Shown here piece by piece: positions 10,623 through 25,600 of a stretch of 64,000 bases of DNA. The first letter of the stretch is position 1. Every line of letters starts with the position of its first letter. The stretch is from Candidula unifasciata. Taxonomy: Eukaryota > Mollusca > Gastropoda > Stylommatophora > Geomitridae. The position numbers were made by a program, and so were the translations under genes. Location of the stretch: positions 64,022 through 128,021 of the forward strand of contig CAJHNH020008439.1 in the NCBI GenBank assembly GCA_905116865.2, written 5' to 3'. The notes below the pieces were generated by a model that saw only the letters and a list, made by a program, of their open reading frames with translations, had not been told where the DNA came from and searched no databases.

Positions 10623-13600
10623 CTAGAAAGAAACAGAAGATTAATCTGTCAAATATAAGGAGGTACCAAAGGGGGGAAAGGGGGTGGGGGGAGGAGGGGA
10701 GCAACAATATAAAGGCCCAGCCCAAAATTGGGTACCATAAAATTTAAGGGAAGTAAATGATAAAATATATTAAAGGATGAATATATCTTTATCAAACGAA
10801 ATATGCTTTTTAATTGAAACATATTTTCAGGTTCACCAAGAACCCTGTATTTCCACCCTTGCTATATTTGTGTGAAGGTCTTGAAACTGGCATAACTTCA
10901 TTGGTTCTGTCGCATCTGTGCCAGGATATCACTATATTTACTTCTTTTTTTTTTTTAAATTGTTTTATAAACGATCAACACCATGGCACACTGGTGCAAC
11001 CCATAAGTGCTCCGTTCCACTTCTAACTCACGCCTGAATCTGAAGAAGCACAGTGCACGGACTCTGTTGCACCGGCCAGGATCCTGAAATATTTTGGGTA
11101 GATTTTTAAACCCCAAATTTTCCCAGGGCAGCACCGTTAGGCTACTCGGCTATCCTCTGAATACCAGCCACATATTATGGCGGCCAAAAAACACCCTGAC
11201 AGAGCTTTAATCACATGTAAATTGCAGACTTCTTTCCGGCGAATATACCGCAGCAAAAGTAGGATAAATTTCCGACGATGATGTCGCGAAACGCAACAAA
11301 CCGCCAAGTTAAACTCGCTGCCAAGGGGCCACGCATGGCGCGGAGAAGACTAGATGGCTGGGACTCCCGAGCAGTAGCTAGCGCATCGTGCAGCGTCCTT
11401 ATTTTATTTGCTCGCGAGTCCCGGCCTTCTAGTTTAGCCCTTCTCCCCTCCGCGCGTAGCGGCGAGGGGATACTCTTGGCGGTGAAAACAGTGTTACCAA
11501 TCCGGCACTAGCCCCGCCTTGTTCCGATCATATTTAGCACAGTTTCAATGGCGCCACAGCCACAAAGAGCAGAATTTCAGGCACTATTTGCAACTTCGGT
11601 GCTACAATTTCCAGTTGTAAAGGTCTCAATTATCGGTAAGTAGTCGATTTTGTCATTATTTTCTTTCCTTATTATTTTCGAGTTCAAGTTTTTGACTGTT
11701 CACAACAAATGACCTAATGAGGCCCTGTCAGGATGTTTTTTTGGCCGCCATAATTTGTGGTCGTTATTTGGAGGATAGCCAGCTACTCTTTTCGATTTCC
11801 AGTTGCCAAGGTATTCTTTTACATTTGCAACAATACACATGGGCATTGTCTAATCGTATTACCCTGAGACCAGGGAAAACTACTAAAAGTCGTCATGAAT
11901 AAATCCTAGCCTTCCCTGGGGCCTGAACCCCCCTATATGTGTGTGTGAGGGCGCACACATGTGTGGGTGGGTGTATGTGTGTGTGAGGGTGCACACATGT
12001 TTGGGTGGGTGTATGTGTGTGTGAGGGTGCACACATGTGTGGGTGGGTGTATGTGTGTGTGAGGGTGCACACATGTGGGTGGGTGTATGTGAGGTTGCAC
12101 ACATGTGTGGGTGGGTGTATTTGTGTGTGAGGGTGCACACATATGTGGGTGGGTGTATGTGTGTGTGAGGGCGCACACATGTGTGGGTGGGTGTATGTGT
12201 GTGTGAGGGTGCACAATGTGTGGGTGGGTGTATGTGTGTGTGGGTGCATGTGCATGCATGTGGTTTTTTTTTTAAGGTGTCAGGGAATATATTCTATGTT
12301 AAGAGACATAATTTTTTTTTTTTTTTTTTATTATGTCTATTTTTTTTTTTTTTTTTTTAAATTCTGATTTTTTGCTTTTATTGGACACGCAGGTTAATAA
12401 ATCCACATAGCTTTAGAAAACAAGTGACTGAAGAAGACAAAAAATGAATTAACTAGGCTTCTCTCTTTTGCAGTATGCAGGTAAGCCTTTTGAGCCATGC
12501 ATAACAGGTTTGTTACCATGAACTAATCATGGGTGCATCATTACCAACCTGAAACAAAGTGCCTTCCATCTTCACCTCCAGACAAGAAATCCAAGGTGAA
12601 GCTGACATTATTTTGGGATTTCCACAGAGCGTTTTCAGCCACTTTTCAGATGGAGACAAAGTGAATGTGGACTCACTGTGATGGAAGATGATGCCACTCC
12701 CCCCTCCCCTCCCAATATGTTCAGGTTCGATGACTAGGGAAGTACTACACAACAATGCCAGACCCTTTATGGCAGGAATAACTCAAGAGACAATCGATCA
12801 ACCAGGGAAGCTATATGAACAAAGTCCTACCCACTTTTGTCAACTGGAAGCTCACCCCGGTAATAAACACTGATCAGGAAGAAGTTTAACCTGGTATATG
12901 AATGTGGCCTGAGACTCCTAGGGCGATTCTTGGAGTTCATCAATATTTCTAGAGATTATATTCAGAGATGGTGTATTTTGTTAAGTTTAATAATAAAAGG
13001 GATGTCCGTGGCAAGTCTGACTCATAATTCCAACATACTCGATCGAAACCCACTGCTGGCTGCGTGTATTTTTATCATGGTATTGGGGCGTTGCAGGTTG
13101 ACCCAGCCTGAAATGGGTACCAGGATGTATGTCCTGGGAAAGTAAAGATGGCCGGAGTAATGCTGACCACATTACCCACCTAGTTCCGATTGGTCTGTAA
13201 AAATATGGGTGCTTTTCCCATATTCCTGATGCACCTAAAGGCCTGTAAAGGGATCTTTACCTTTACTTACTTTTTATCATCAAATCTGGATCTTATGTAG
13301 ATTTTTATTTTGTTTCTTTGTGTGGATTATTCCCAGCTGGGACTTACCGACCGACCCTCATAGATTAAACCTTGCAACTCAGAAGCAAATATCCCCGTGG
13401 GGGTTTCGGAGTTTCCACTGTAGGGAAAACAGACCCACTGCCTCACCAACAAGCAGAACGTAAGAATTGACTAACTGGGGGTTTCTTCAAGTCGGAGTGC
13501 ATCTGCTTGAGAGGAGGGGACCAACAATCTGCATACAATCAAGTCAGGGCTGTAAAACAGATGTGCACGCAACACTCAGGTTCTGGAACAAGACCAACGT

Positions 13601-16600
13601 ACAGAGGTGGATAAACAACCAGGACTTTCCACCGGAGTTTACAGCCAGTGAAGGCGAAGAAGAAGCAAATATAAACAGTCAACTTACTTCTGGCTCATTT
13701 TTTTGTCACAAATCGAGCAAGCAAAGTGATTGACGCACCAAGACTTGTTGAAGGCACTGAAAACTATAATATTTCAAAAAAAATATAATTAACTGATTAA
13801 CGCTGAAATTGGTCTCGGGAAGACTGGGGCAAGGTTATTAGGTAAGATAAAAAAACATACAGGGACGTTATAGAACAACTTAATGGGAGTCGCCGTGGCG
13901 AGATGCTAGCCTGTGGATAGGAAGGTCGTGTGTTCGCTCCCTGGCAGAGCCAGACTTTTTTCAAAAATAACCTTGGCCCCCAGGTCAACCCAGTCTTGAG
14001 TGGGTACCGCAAGCAGTTCTGGGAAGTGAAGGCGGCCGGCGTGATGCTGACCACATCACCCATCTTGCGCTGTTGGTCTATAAAATATAGGTCTAGCCCT
14101 ATGTACCCTATACGCCTGAAAAAGGGTCCTTTACTATAGAACATCTGGATATAAACTCAGCAACTGCATCAGGTAGCCAGACTGTTTCCAAAAGTGACCT
14201 TGGCTCCCAGGTTGACCCAGCCTTAAATGGCTAAGCTGGTGTTGGTAGTCAGACTCAGCATCATTGTGGGCTGCGATTCCCCCCTCTCCCCCCCCCCTCA
14301 CACCCCCTTTCCTTCACCCATAGCGCAATATGATACATCTATGGAAAGATGGTTAGCTTGCAAAAAAATCAAACAACGCTCTCAACTTTTCAGTTGCAGA
14401 AACAATGTGCAGCAGACTTACAAAGCCACAAAGAAGAACCAAGACTTTTTCTTTACATAGGTAACATATATCTACTTTTGATAAAATATGGTGATACATA
14501 TTCAGCCAGATTTCTTTACCATTCTCAGACTAAATATGTGTTGCTAGGGAGATAAAGAGTTTAGGCAATTTATACATCTGAGGCTGGGACTAACACTGGT
14601 TTCTTGCATAGGGAACCAGTTTAAGGGTAACAAAGAACAGACCCACTGCTTCTTAGCAAGCATGTCTTACAAGGCTGACTAATGAAAGGTTTGATCACAT
14701 CAGTTATGTTGGATGAAGAGGTGCAGATATCACAGCCTAGCTGTTAACCACACCATAATGTCGCAACACTCTTTTAAGGGCAAAATGGAGATGATTTGAC
14801 TGTGCAGTACTTAGCGAACAAATTTAGCTTTTAATTGAAAGAAAGTTTTACAAGAGAAACAACAAAGGAACACGGCATATATTCTGGACATATAAAATGA
14901 CATAATTTAAACACCCAGAAAAACACTGCAGGCAGAGAAGCAAGAAAGTAATGAAATACAAGTGTATTCAGATTTCACGACATAAGAAAGAAAATGAAGA
15001 TCCACTAAAAACCAGGCTTTACTGTGGTGACAGACAGCACCTGACTGACTACTTAACTAGTAGAATTATTCATGACTGTCAACTAACCTGACAAGGACTA
15101 ACTGAAAAATATGCAACACTTTCACAGAGTTGATTAAATGCACAGCAGAAAAATGTAAATTACACACAAAATATGGAAATAACTGTGAAAATGACACAGC
15201 GGAGATTATAAGTAATTCAGCTACTAAGCTAGAAAGAAAACAAATGTCTTTTACAGATTTTGAATTGATTTCTGCCCTGAGAGAATAAATGCCACTGCTT
15301 TACTGAGGATTCAAACCGGGCCTCCCAGCATTCTAAACACTGAGCCACTCTTCACTATCATATAAACAGTCACAAATAGGATACAAACTCTAAAAAATGT
15401 TTAAAATTACAAATGATCTTACCATCTCCATTGATAATGTTGTTGCATACAAAACAGATGTTCCCGAACAACTGGAGAATACAAAATAGTAAAATCATTA
15501 TCGAACATGCCAAAGCCTTGGTGTTCACCGATTCTCTACCCAAATCTATCTAGCTAAGTCTTTACAAGTAACACAACCAGCTGAGTTTGTTGGCTTCATG
15601 ACTAAAAATGATAGCTTTAACCAGTAGAATGTTTTGCTTTATGGCTAACATAACTTCAGTTGGCGGTTTGGATTTATAGCTGATATCATAGTCACAATCT
15701 GTGATGTTCCGCTTTATTGCTGACATGATAGCCACGACGGGAAAAACAGGTAGACTAAATTAATGTCAATTAAGAAGAGTTTGGAGGCAACTGAGGTGTG
15801 ATTCTTGAGAAGAATGTCGTGAATACCTTGGACTGCCAGAGTAGCTAATAATAATTGCCTGGAAATGGCTAATGAAAGTAGAACACTATACACAACAATA
15901 AGAAGAAGACAAACAAGGTTCTTTGGTATTGTGATGAGAAAAGGAGCAGTAGGAAATATAATGACAATTGGAAAGATCAATAGTAGAAGAGGTAGATTAA
16001 GAGAAAGGATGGTGGATGGCTTGAGACGGTGGCATGGAGGAAAATCATCATTGGAACTGATCTAGAACACCGGAGACCGAGATCTGTGGAGATGCATGAA
16101 CACCTATGCCAGTTGACAAGGCACTTGATGACGATATTAGTGTCACAATTAATCAGTTGGAATTATTTAAAAAAAAAGGTTTTCTTAAATAATTCTTTTA
16201 TGGGCAGTATTCAGGAACCTTGCTTTCCTGACAATCCCCTTTATTTTTTCCTCTTGGTTCTACTATTTTATAACTCAAAAATTTTGCTCTTTGCCTCGGG
16301 GTTCAATCCCCGGTAAGGGCTGCAACTTGTTTACGTGGACTTGGACTTCTAGTAAGTCCCACGCCTGGTCTCTGGGTAGTGAGATAGGACGCCCATGTGC
16401 ATTGTTGCACATGTAAAGAAATCCCTTGGCAGTTGGAAATAAAAAAGAGTAGCTTAACAGTGCTGACCAGGCAAAAATTCCACCCAAAGTATTTCAGGAT
16501 CCTCGCCGGTGTTACAGAGCCTGTGCACTGTGCTGAGCTAATTCGGACTCAAGACTTGAGTTAGAAGAAGACGGAGCACTCATGGGTTACTACCCGTGTG

Positions 16601-19600
16601 CCATGATGTTGATCCGTTGTTGAAAACCTCAAACTTACTAGGAAGTGCATTCCCCTTTTCTATCTTTGCTTATATACCTTATAGAACACAGGATGGGAGT
16701 TTGCGAACAAGCATTGGTGGGTGCTTTACCACCATGGTGTTTGTAACTTCAGTAATGCTGTTCGTCTATTATGGTGGGATATCTTTTTCTCGTTTTCCCT
16801 GTATGTTAGCGATGCCCTTTGTGGAGTACCATCCGTTGGCAGTCACTTTTATGTCAAAACATAGAACAATTTGGCTATCTGAATAGAATGTAGAGTCTGG
16901 CCATTTTAACCAGTTCTTAACCCAAGGCATTTAAGTTATGAAAACACATAGCTGACCTTTTTTTATACTGAGGTAAGGAACTGTTCACCTGATAACATAA
17001 AGCTCTGACCTAGTGTGTCCAAACATCTTGAGTATTTCAACCTTGCACAGCAGTGTTTAACTTCTGAATGTAAATTTTTCTAGAAAAACCACAACAGCCA
17101 ACAAAAAAATGCTGTGGTTGGTTCTGCAACATCCTGTAAATGGCGCGCAATTAACAGCAGTGTTTCTTATAAGATTACTTTTCCTTGTCTCAATACCTGA
17201 ATATTAAGGAATCGACATCACAGAACTCGGGACACTTCCCAAAACTGCTCAGTCCCCATCTTCAGCAGCAAGCGAAGAGTTCTAATTCCGGTGGTACCAG
17301 TAACCATCTGATTGTATCTCTGTCTCATCCTTTCCCTGTGTGTTGAGCGTCAGCCAGATCCCCTAGTAACTCCTCGCAGCGCCATTCTCCTTAGACCATA
17401 ACGATCTATCTGCACCTCCACACTGTTTACTCGCTTCCAAATGGCTCTCCCAATATCTAACGTCATTTATCAATTCACCACCAAGTGGTGCAGAGTCTAT
17501 CTGCCTGCTCATTTCCCAACATACTGGCATGACCTGGAGAAAATATCCACAGGAAGCTAACTACCTCTGAAGTGATGCTTGCCATTCTGCACGAAGTACT
17601 CAGTACCTGAAGTACAACAGTATGACAGTACTCACCTGGTGATAATGAATCTCACAGTAGGCCATGCCTTTCTTCTCGTAGTGACGAGTTCCCAAGAATG
17701 GCTTCTCACACTTGGCACACACAAAATGCTGGCGATATCAATAACAGGGATAAGTTAGGTCTCCTAACTGTCAAAACCATGAAGTTTTCTTTAAGCTGTC
17801 ATAACCACTTTGTCTTCAAAGTGTGCTGACAATAGGGTCATCAAACTGTCCAAACAGCAGTACCATCAAACTGTCCTAACAACAGCGTCATCAAATTGTC
17901 CAAACATCAATATCATCAAACTGTCCAAACATCAATATCATCAAATCTATCCAAGTAACAGTGTCATCGAACTGTCCAAACATCAATATCATCAAACTGT
18001 CCAAGTAACAGTGTCATCAAACTGTCCAAACAGCAATATCATCAAACTGTCCTAACATTAATACCATCAAACTATCCAAGTAACAGTGTCATCAAACTGT
18101 CCAAACATCAATATCATCAAACTGTCCTAACAGCAATACCATCAAACTGTCCTAACAGCAATACCATCAAAGTGTCCTAACGAGGTCATCAAACTTTCCA
18201 AACAGCAACATCATTAAACAGTCCAAACAACAAGGTCGTCAAACTGTTCAAATAACAAGGTCATCACACTGTCCAAGCAACAAGGTCATCACACTGTCCA
18301 AACAACAAGGTCATCACACTGTTCAAACAACAAGGTCAGCACACTGTCAAAACAACAAGGTCATCACACTGTCCAACAACAAGGTCAGCAAACTGTCCAA
18401 ACAACAAGGTCAGCAAACTGTCAAAACAACAAGGTCAGCAAACTGTCAAAACAACAAGGTCAGCAAACTGTCCAAACAACAAGGTCAGCAAACTGTCCAA
18501 ACAACAAGGTCATCAAACTGTCCAAACAACAAGGTCAGCAAACTGTATATGTAACCTAACCAGCACCTAAAAGCTGCATTAAACAATTTCTAAAACCTTC
18601 CCTGATTTGCGAACAAACCACAAACCTCAACATGCCAAGTCTTCCCTAGAGCATGGACCACTCTCTCTTCTATTGGTCTCCTACATGCTCCACAGATGGG
18701 AATGCCCATTTTGTCATGGCAACGCAGGCAATATAGCTCCAGATCTTTCTCGCGAGCATCTTCCTTCAGCTCAACCCTGTAGGCAAACATGTAAAGTTAT
18801 TCAAGGTGTTTAAATGCAACAGTATTAAATGCACTGCACCGGGTTACATCTCATCTCTCTCTCTCTCTCTCTCTCTTCATGAAACTGCACAAAGCGCGAG
18901 CTATGTAGCTCCAACAAGGATCTCCAAAATGTTAGTGCCTGCACAACAAAGGACAGCATTCGAAATCAACCCTACAGCAACCTAACTTTATCACCAAGAC
19001 TCTTGAAACATATAAAGGTAATGCCACAAGAAGCGCTGCAATAGATGGCTGATGTACTCAAGTAAAGTAAAAGATCTTTTAAGGCAGCGATTCCCAAACT
19101 GTGTGCCGCGCCGCCCCGGGGAGCCGCGACCTCTTCACGCAGGCGCCGCAAAATATTCGAAGATACACGAGTTTAATTTTGTTTCTTACATAGGAATAGT
19201 CATACTTTTACTTAGGTTAGGGTACTGCGGAAACATTTTAATTGAAACAAGTATTTGGGAAACACTGGCCTAAGGTATATTGGGTAGAAGGTGTGAGCCT
19301 GAGAGGCAAGGAACCAACAATCTGCATGCAAAAAAGTAAAGATGTGTAAAACTGGTGTGCATGCAACACTCAGGTTCTGGAACAATAGTAGTAGTAGTAC
19401 ATTTTACCCCACCAGGACATCACACAAGCAATAAACACCCGATGACACAAAGTGCCACCATGCGGATGAGGATCACCCAGGGAGAGGTCCGGGAAATTAC
19501 ATACAGCCATTAGACCATATTTATGGCCAGGCTATATATTGCGGCCCCTGGCAAGAGCCAGAGTTGGGCTTTAAAGTGACAAAAAAATTGCATCCCCACA

Positions 19601-22600
19601 ATGGGATGACTAACAGTACTGTTCTGGAACAGGACTAAAGTCAGGGGGTGGATGAATACCTGAACTTTCTGCTGGAGATTACAGCTAGTGAAGAAAAAGA
19701 AGAAGAAGACCTGACTCCCAGATTGACCCAGCTTGAACATGGATACCAATGAATGCTCTGGGAAGTAAAGGCAGGTGTGATGATCATATCACTCATCGAG
19801 TGGCAATATACCTATAAACCTGTGAGGCTAGTACCAAATGCCAAAGAGACTTAGTGACTTACCATCGAACAGTTTTGTCTAGTATTTCTGAGTTACAGCC
19901 CTTGCCAATCACAGTTTTTGTTTTTCTTCTTTCTGGCTAGTATTTATTTCCAGTGGTCCACACGTGTCAGTGACTCAACTGGACAGACAAATATGTGATT
20001 TTTCTCACAGCCACTTGGGTTAAGTGATTTTATGTTTTCTTATTCATAACTGTCGTACTGTATATTCAAAAAATGTGCTCTCAAGCCACAAGGCTCACTT
20101 GTCATTTGTTGACTGGTTCTACTTTTTGTTTGGTCTGATATCTTTTCAAATGAGCCAGAGTCTAAGTAGCACTGAAATACGCACCTGGCAGGAAAGTATA
20201 GATGTAATATTTGTAAAGATAACAGACATTTGACCTCTGAACAAAAACAAATACATAAACTGGATATTTAATAACATTTTGAGGATGTCCAACACACTGC
20301 ACATGTACAAGTATACACATGTGAATATCACTGCACAGTGGTGTCAGTTCTAACTTCCAGGTCAGAAAGAAATTCTAACAAAATAAATGAGTTTTCATGT
20401 AAGCAACACAGATTTGTTAAAAGCTAGCTGAAGTATAGTATAGGTACTGAGTACAATCAATCAATCAATCAGGTGCCGTCTCCACAATGAAGGTTGGCTG
20501 CAATGGATCTCCAACAAGCCCTGTCTCTTGCCCTTGATGTACACTCACTCATACTGCTGTTCGTCCATCTCTTGATGTTATTCTCCCACTTGTAATGCTG
20601 TCTGCCTCTTGCTCGCCTACCTTGAACCTTCCCCTCTAGGATGATCTTTACAATACTTTTATGTCTTTAAATGTGGCCAAAATATTTCACTTGTCTCTTT
20701 TTTAATTTCACCTAGCAACTCTGTTTTCATTCCCAATTTCCTCAGTACCTCTGTATTTGATAGCTTTTGTTTCCATGAAATACGACCCAATCTTCTGTAT
20801 ATCCACATCTCCAAAGAATTGATACGATCTTCCAGTTGTTTGTTCATTGTCCATGTCTCTGTGCCATACAGTAAGGTTGAGAATACATAACATTTGACAA
20901 TTCTCATTTTTAATGTGTTGCTTATTTCTCTTGATGTCAGTAACTTTAGCATGTTGTTGAAAATGTTTTTGGCCATCCCTATTCTTTTCTTGACTTCTGT
21001 TTTCACTTCTGCTGTCACATGTTATTACTTGTCCAAGATATAAGAAATTTCAACTTGTTCCAATTTTACCCCGTTCACTGTGATATTCATTGTTAGCTGA
21101 TTATTTTCTTTGCTAAATATCATGGTTTTTGTCTTTTTCAAATTAATATCTAATCCAAATTCTGCACTTCTTCTGTTTACTTGCTCCACTAGGTCTTGCA
21201 ACTCCTGCTCACTCTCTGCTAGCAACACTGTGTTGTCAGCATATCTCAGATTGTTTATTATTCTACCATTGATGTGCAGCCCTGGTAATTAGATACTGAG
21301 TACACAGATTTGTTAAAAGCTGGCTGAACTATAGTATAGATACTGGGTACACAGATTTGTTAAAAGCTAGCTGAACTATAGTATAGATACTGAGTACACA
21401 GATTTGTTAAAAGCTAGCTGAAGTATAGTATAGATACTGAGTACACAGATTTGTTAAAAGCTAGATGAAGTATAGTATGGATACTGAGTACACAGATTTG
21501 TTAAAAGCTAGATGAAGTATAGTATGGATAGTGAGTACACAGATTTGTTAAAAGCTAGCTGAAGTATAGTATGGATACTGAGTACACAGATTTGTTAAAA
21601 GCTAGATGAAGTATAGTATGGATAGTGAGTACACAGATTTGTTAAAAGCTGGCTGAAGTATAGTATGGATACTGAGTACACAGATTTGTTAAAAGCTAGA
21701 TGAAGTATAGTATGGATAGTGAGTACACAGATTTGTTAAAAGCTGGCTGAAGTATAGTATAGATACTGAGTACACAGATTTGTTAAAAGCTAGCTGAAGT
21801 ATAGTATAGATACTGAGTACACAGATTTGTTAAAAGCTAGCTGAAGTATAGTATAGATACTGAGTACACAGATTTGTTAAAAGCTAGCTGAAGTATAGTA
21901 TGGATACTGAGTACACAGATTTGTTAAAAGCTAGATGAAGTATAGTATGGATACTGAGTACACAGATTTGTTAAAAGCTAGATGAAGTATAGTATGGATA
22001 CTGAGTACACAGATTTGTTAAAAGCTAGATGAAGTATAGTATGGATAGTGAGTACACTGATTTGTTAAAAGCTAGATGAAGTATAGTATGGATACTGAGT
22101 ACACAGATTTGTTAAAAGCTAGATGAAGTATAGTATGGATACTGAGTACACAGATTTGTTAAAGCTAGATGAAGTATAGTATGGATACTGAGTACACAGA
22201 TTTGTTAAAAGCTAGATGAAGTATAGTATGGATAGTGAGTACACAGATTTGTTAAAAGCTAGATGAAGTATAGTATGGATACTGAGTACATAGATTTGTT
22301 AAAAGCTAGATGAAGTATAGTATGGATACTGAGTACACAGATTTGTTAAAAGCTAGATGAAGTATAGTATGGATAGTGAGTACACAGATTTGTTAAAAGC
22401 TAGCTGAAGTATAGTATGGATACTGAGTACACAGATTTGTTAAAAGCTAGCTGAAGTATAGTATGGATACTGAGTACACAGATTTGTTAAAAGCTGGCTG
22501 AAGTATAGTATGGATACTGAGTACACAGATTTGTTAAAAGCTAGACTGAGTACACAGATTTGTTAAAAGCTAGCTGAAGTATAGTATGGATACTGAGTAA

Positions 22601-25600
22601 ATAATGAAGGTAAAAGAAAGCTTACATGAAGATGTATTTTTCAAACAAAAAAGCTACTTACCCACAGCTATGGCAGTTGAAGTGATACGGATGGTAGGGT
22701 TCACCTTTCCACTTGAGATGGCCTCCATCAATAATAGAACTGTGAAGGTAACAATGTAATGAAATAATGATGCTTGTAGATTGATAGCAGTTGCAGCAGC
22801 AGTTTGAGAAGGCTGCATGGTCTCAAGGCATGGTGTCCACCTTGAGTACTAGAGGTTCCAGGTTCAATCCCAGGTAAGGGCTGGGATTTTTTTTCTTTTT
22901 TCACTTGGACTTGGACATCTAGTAAGCCTCCACCCCCCCCCTCCCCCTCCCTCTCTGGGTAGTGAGATCGGACGCCCTTGTGCATTGTTGTGCACATTTT
23001 AAAAATCCACTAGCAGTTAGAAATCGAAAAAAGTAGCCTATTGACGCTAGCCTGTGCACTGTGCTGAGCTTCTTCAGGACTCAGACTTGAGTTAGAAGAA
23101 GAACGGAGCACACTTGGGTAACTATCCGTGTGCCATGATGTTGATCCGTTGTTCAAACCTCAAACCTCAGTAGTAGTAAGGTTTCAGTTTTACTTAAATG
23201 GATCATTCCCATAACTGTTCCATTTATGTGTCAGTGAAAATCATACAAAATGCCCTTCACTTTCCATGTTGAAAACTAGTGAACAAACCATTCATCAATG
23301 CCACCTTTCCATCTTTCCAGACGACAGTGTTATAGTTTGCTATGAGGAGGCATGGGACATACAGCCCACTGCAATGACATGTGTGACTAGCAAGACCCGC
23401 CCGCATTAAGAAAAAAGTCTTCCACAAATATAGCATGGGATTTCAGGACCGTTGTTGTCAACATTTGTATTGAGTGTGTTTCTTCTCGGACGTGCAGTTC
23501 TCAACCTGTCTGCAATTATTTCTTCCTTCATTCTCCTTCCTTTTCTGATGTACCCCCTCCACACAACACAGTTGGTGGTATTTTGTTCCAATGAATCTCC
23601 CACAATACCTGTATAATTCATATTCCGTTTGCACACATCTTTTACTGTAGTAGAGGCTGGCCTCGACATCTTCTACCCATATTTAATTCACCATAGAGAA
23701 TGTCCTTAGGGACTCTGCCATCCTCCATTCTCCAGGTGCGCGAACAGACATTTGGTCCTGGTATTTCTATCATGGATGTCAATCAACATGTAATATGGTA
23801 TTCCTTTCAACATGAGACACACCATTTGTGAAGTAGCTTCAAACGGTTCCCATAAAGAGTTGGTATGTTAGACTGTTTCCCCCTCTCTGGGCTGATACCT
23901 ATAAGTCTGACCACCCCTGTGACCTCAAGTGTCACATCCTGGATAGCAAACCAAGAATGCAAATCCCTGTTTTACCTCAGCCAAGTTATAATTTGGGCAT
24001 CTGTAATGGCTATGCCAGGTACCCTTCATCTTATGAATTTACTGTATCGAATCAGTAACAATACAATTATTTACCCTACATATTCTTCACAACTGTTCCT
24101 TTCAGCTTCTTTTGCATTCACAAAGAAAAGGGGCAGTTTGTGCATTGTGTTGTGGTTTACAGCAAGACTGTCATATCTATACCATTCAGCCAAACACGTC
24201 TGATTTAAGAAAATCCCTAATTAGTGGCTTCTCATGACCTGCTTATTGGTTAGCAGCAGATCTACGATCAAAGCCCCCCTATAAAGTTCAAGTCGTCCCC
24301 AGGGAGGGGGGGGGGGGGGAGGAAGAGACCCACTGCTTCCCTAACAAGCATGTCATAAGAGTCAACTAGTTAAGGGTTTTCTTCAAAGTCAGAGTGCATC
24401 TGCTTGAGAGGCAAGTAACAAACAGTCTGCACACAATTATGCCAGATCCGTAAAATGGATGTGCATGTAAAACTGGAGTTCAGGGACAATATTAATGGTC
24501 AGAAGGGGACAAACATCCAGAACTTTCAGCCCGAGTTAACAGCCAGGGAGCGCGAAGAAAAAGAAGGTGCCAAAAAGTGAAAGAGAGAGAAAGAAAGTCA
24601 CAGAAGAGCGAGAGAAAGAAAGTGAGAGAGTGAGACAGAGAAAAAAAAGAAAGTAGAAAAGACAGAAAGTATGTCAGAGAAAGTGAGTCAGAATAAGTAA
24701 GAGTCAGTGAGACAAAGACCAAGCCAGACGGAACAAAACCTGATGCTGCCAAGTTGCCTTTTGATTGTTATGGTGTCTGAGGCTTGTTTTCCTTTTTTGT
24801 TTTTAAAATTACTTACTGGCACTTGAAACAAACATATTTCCCCAGTCCTCTGGCCTTTTCCATAGCATTACAGTCCTTGCACAGTGCCCTGTGATAGAAA
24901 TCAATATACAAACAGCTCATGATTATCCCAAGTATTATCAGCTTAATGATCAATTATTCACAAATGTTAACCCACATTTTATGATGAGATTAGCAGCATC
25001 CGTGGCTGAGGCGTTGTGAGTCTGACTCGTAATTCCAACGTACAGTGATCGAAACCCCCTAGTGCCAATTGTTTGTGCAGCGTGGATGTTTTAACATGAT
25101 ATGGGGCGTCATGTCGTAAGAGTCGACCCAACCTGAAAAATGCATCTGCCGGAGACAAGGACAGCTGTATTCCTAGAGAATGAGATCTGGGAAACAACAA
25201 GACGGCTGGCGTAATGCTGAACACATTACCAACCTAGTGCCAATTGGTCTGTAAAAATATGGGATGCTCTTCCCATATGCCCGATGCGCCTAAGGCGTGA
25301 AAAAGGATCTTGACTTTTTTTATTATTTAATTTTTTTTTACTTTATTTGATGAGATTCACAGTCTGAGAATGGTGCTGTGAGGAGTGACCAGGAGATATG
25401 AACGATGATCAACACTCGGGAAAGGTGAGTCAAATATACAATCAGACTGCTACGGTACCATCAGAATTGCTTGCTGCTACAGATGAGGAAGGAGCGCTTA
25501 TAGGAATGCCCGAGTGTTGTGATTTTGATTCTTAATTAAACACTGAACATTAAAAATATGGGTCTAGCACCATATGCATGAGGTACCAATGGTTCAAAGA

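Noticed and set aside
11278..11511. 77-residue Arg-rich protein in the CpG-rich block
   Set aside because: It lies wholly inside the foldback element and its inverted repeat; no known domain.
11883..12259. His/Thr/Pro-rich minus-strand proteins
   Set aside because: They are the translation of a GT-rich minisatellite in three frames.
12513..12755. 80-residue minus-strand frame as an extra PINCH exon
   Set aside because: The PINCH exons on both sides join in phase without it, and it shows no LIM ligands.
13688..13756. Nearer acceptor (TTTTCAG) for PINCH exon 11
   Set aside because: Using it would remove seven bases and break the reading frame; the ATATTATAG acceptor gives the conserved 'DVFSAFNK' junction.
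17816..18555. CRISPR-like array (25-bp units)
   Set aside because: Repeats are contiguous, without spacers, in a metazoan intron. The same applies to the 32-, 47- and 61-bp arrays.
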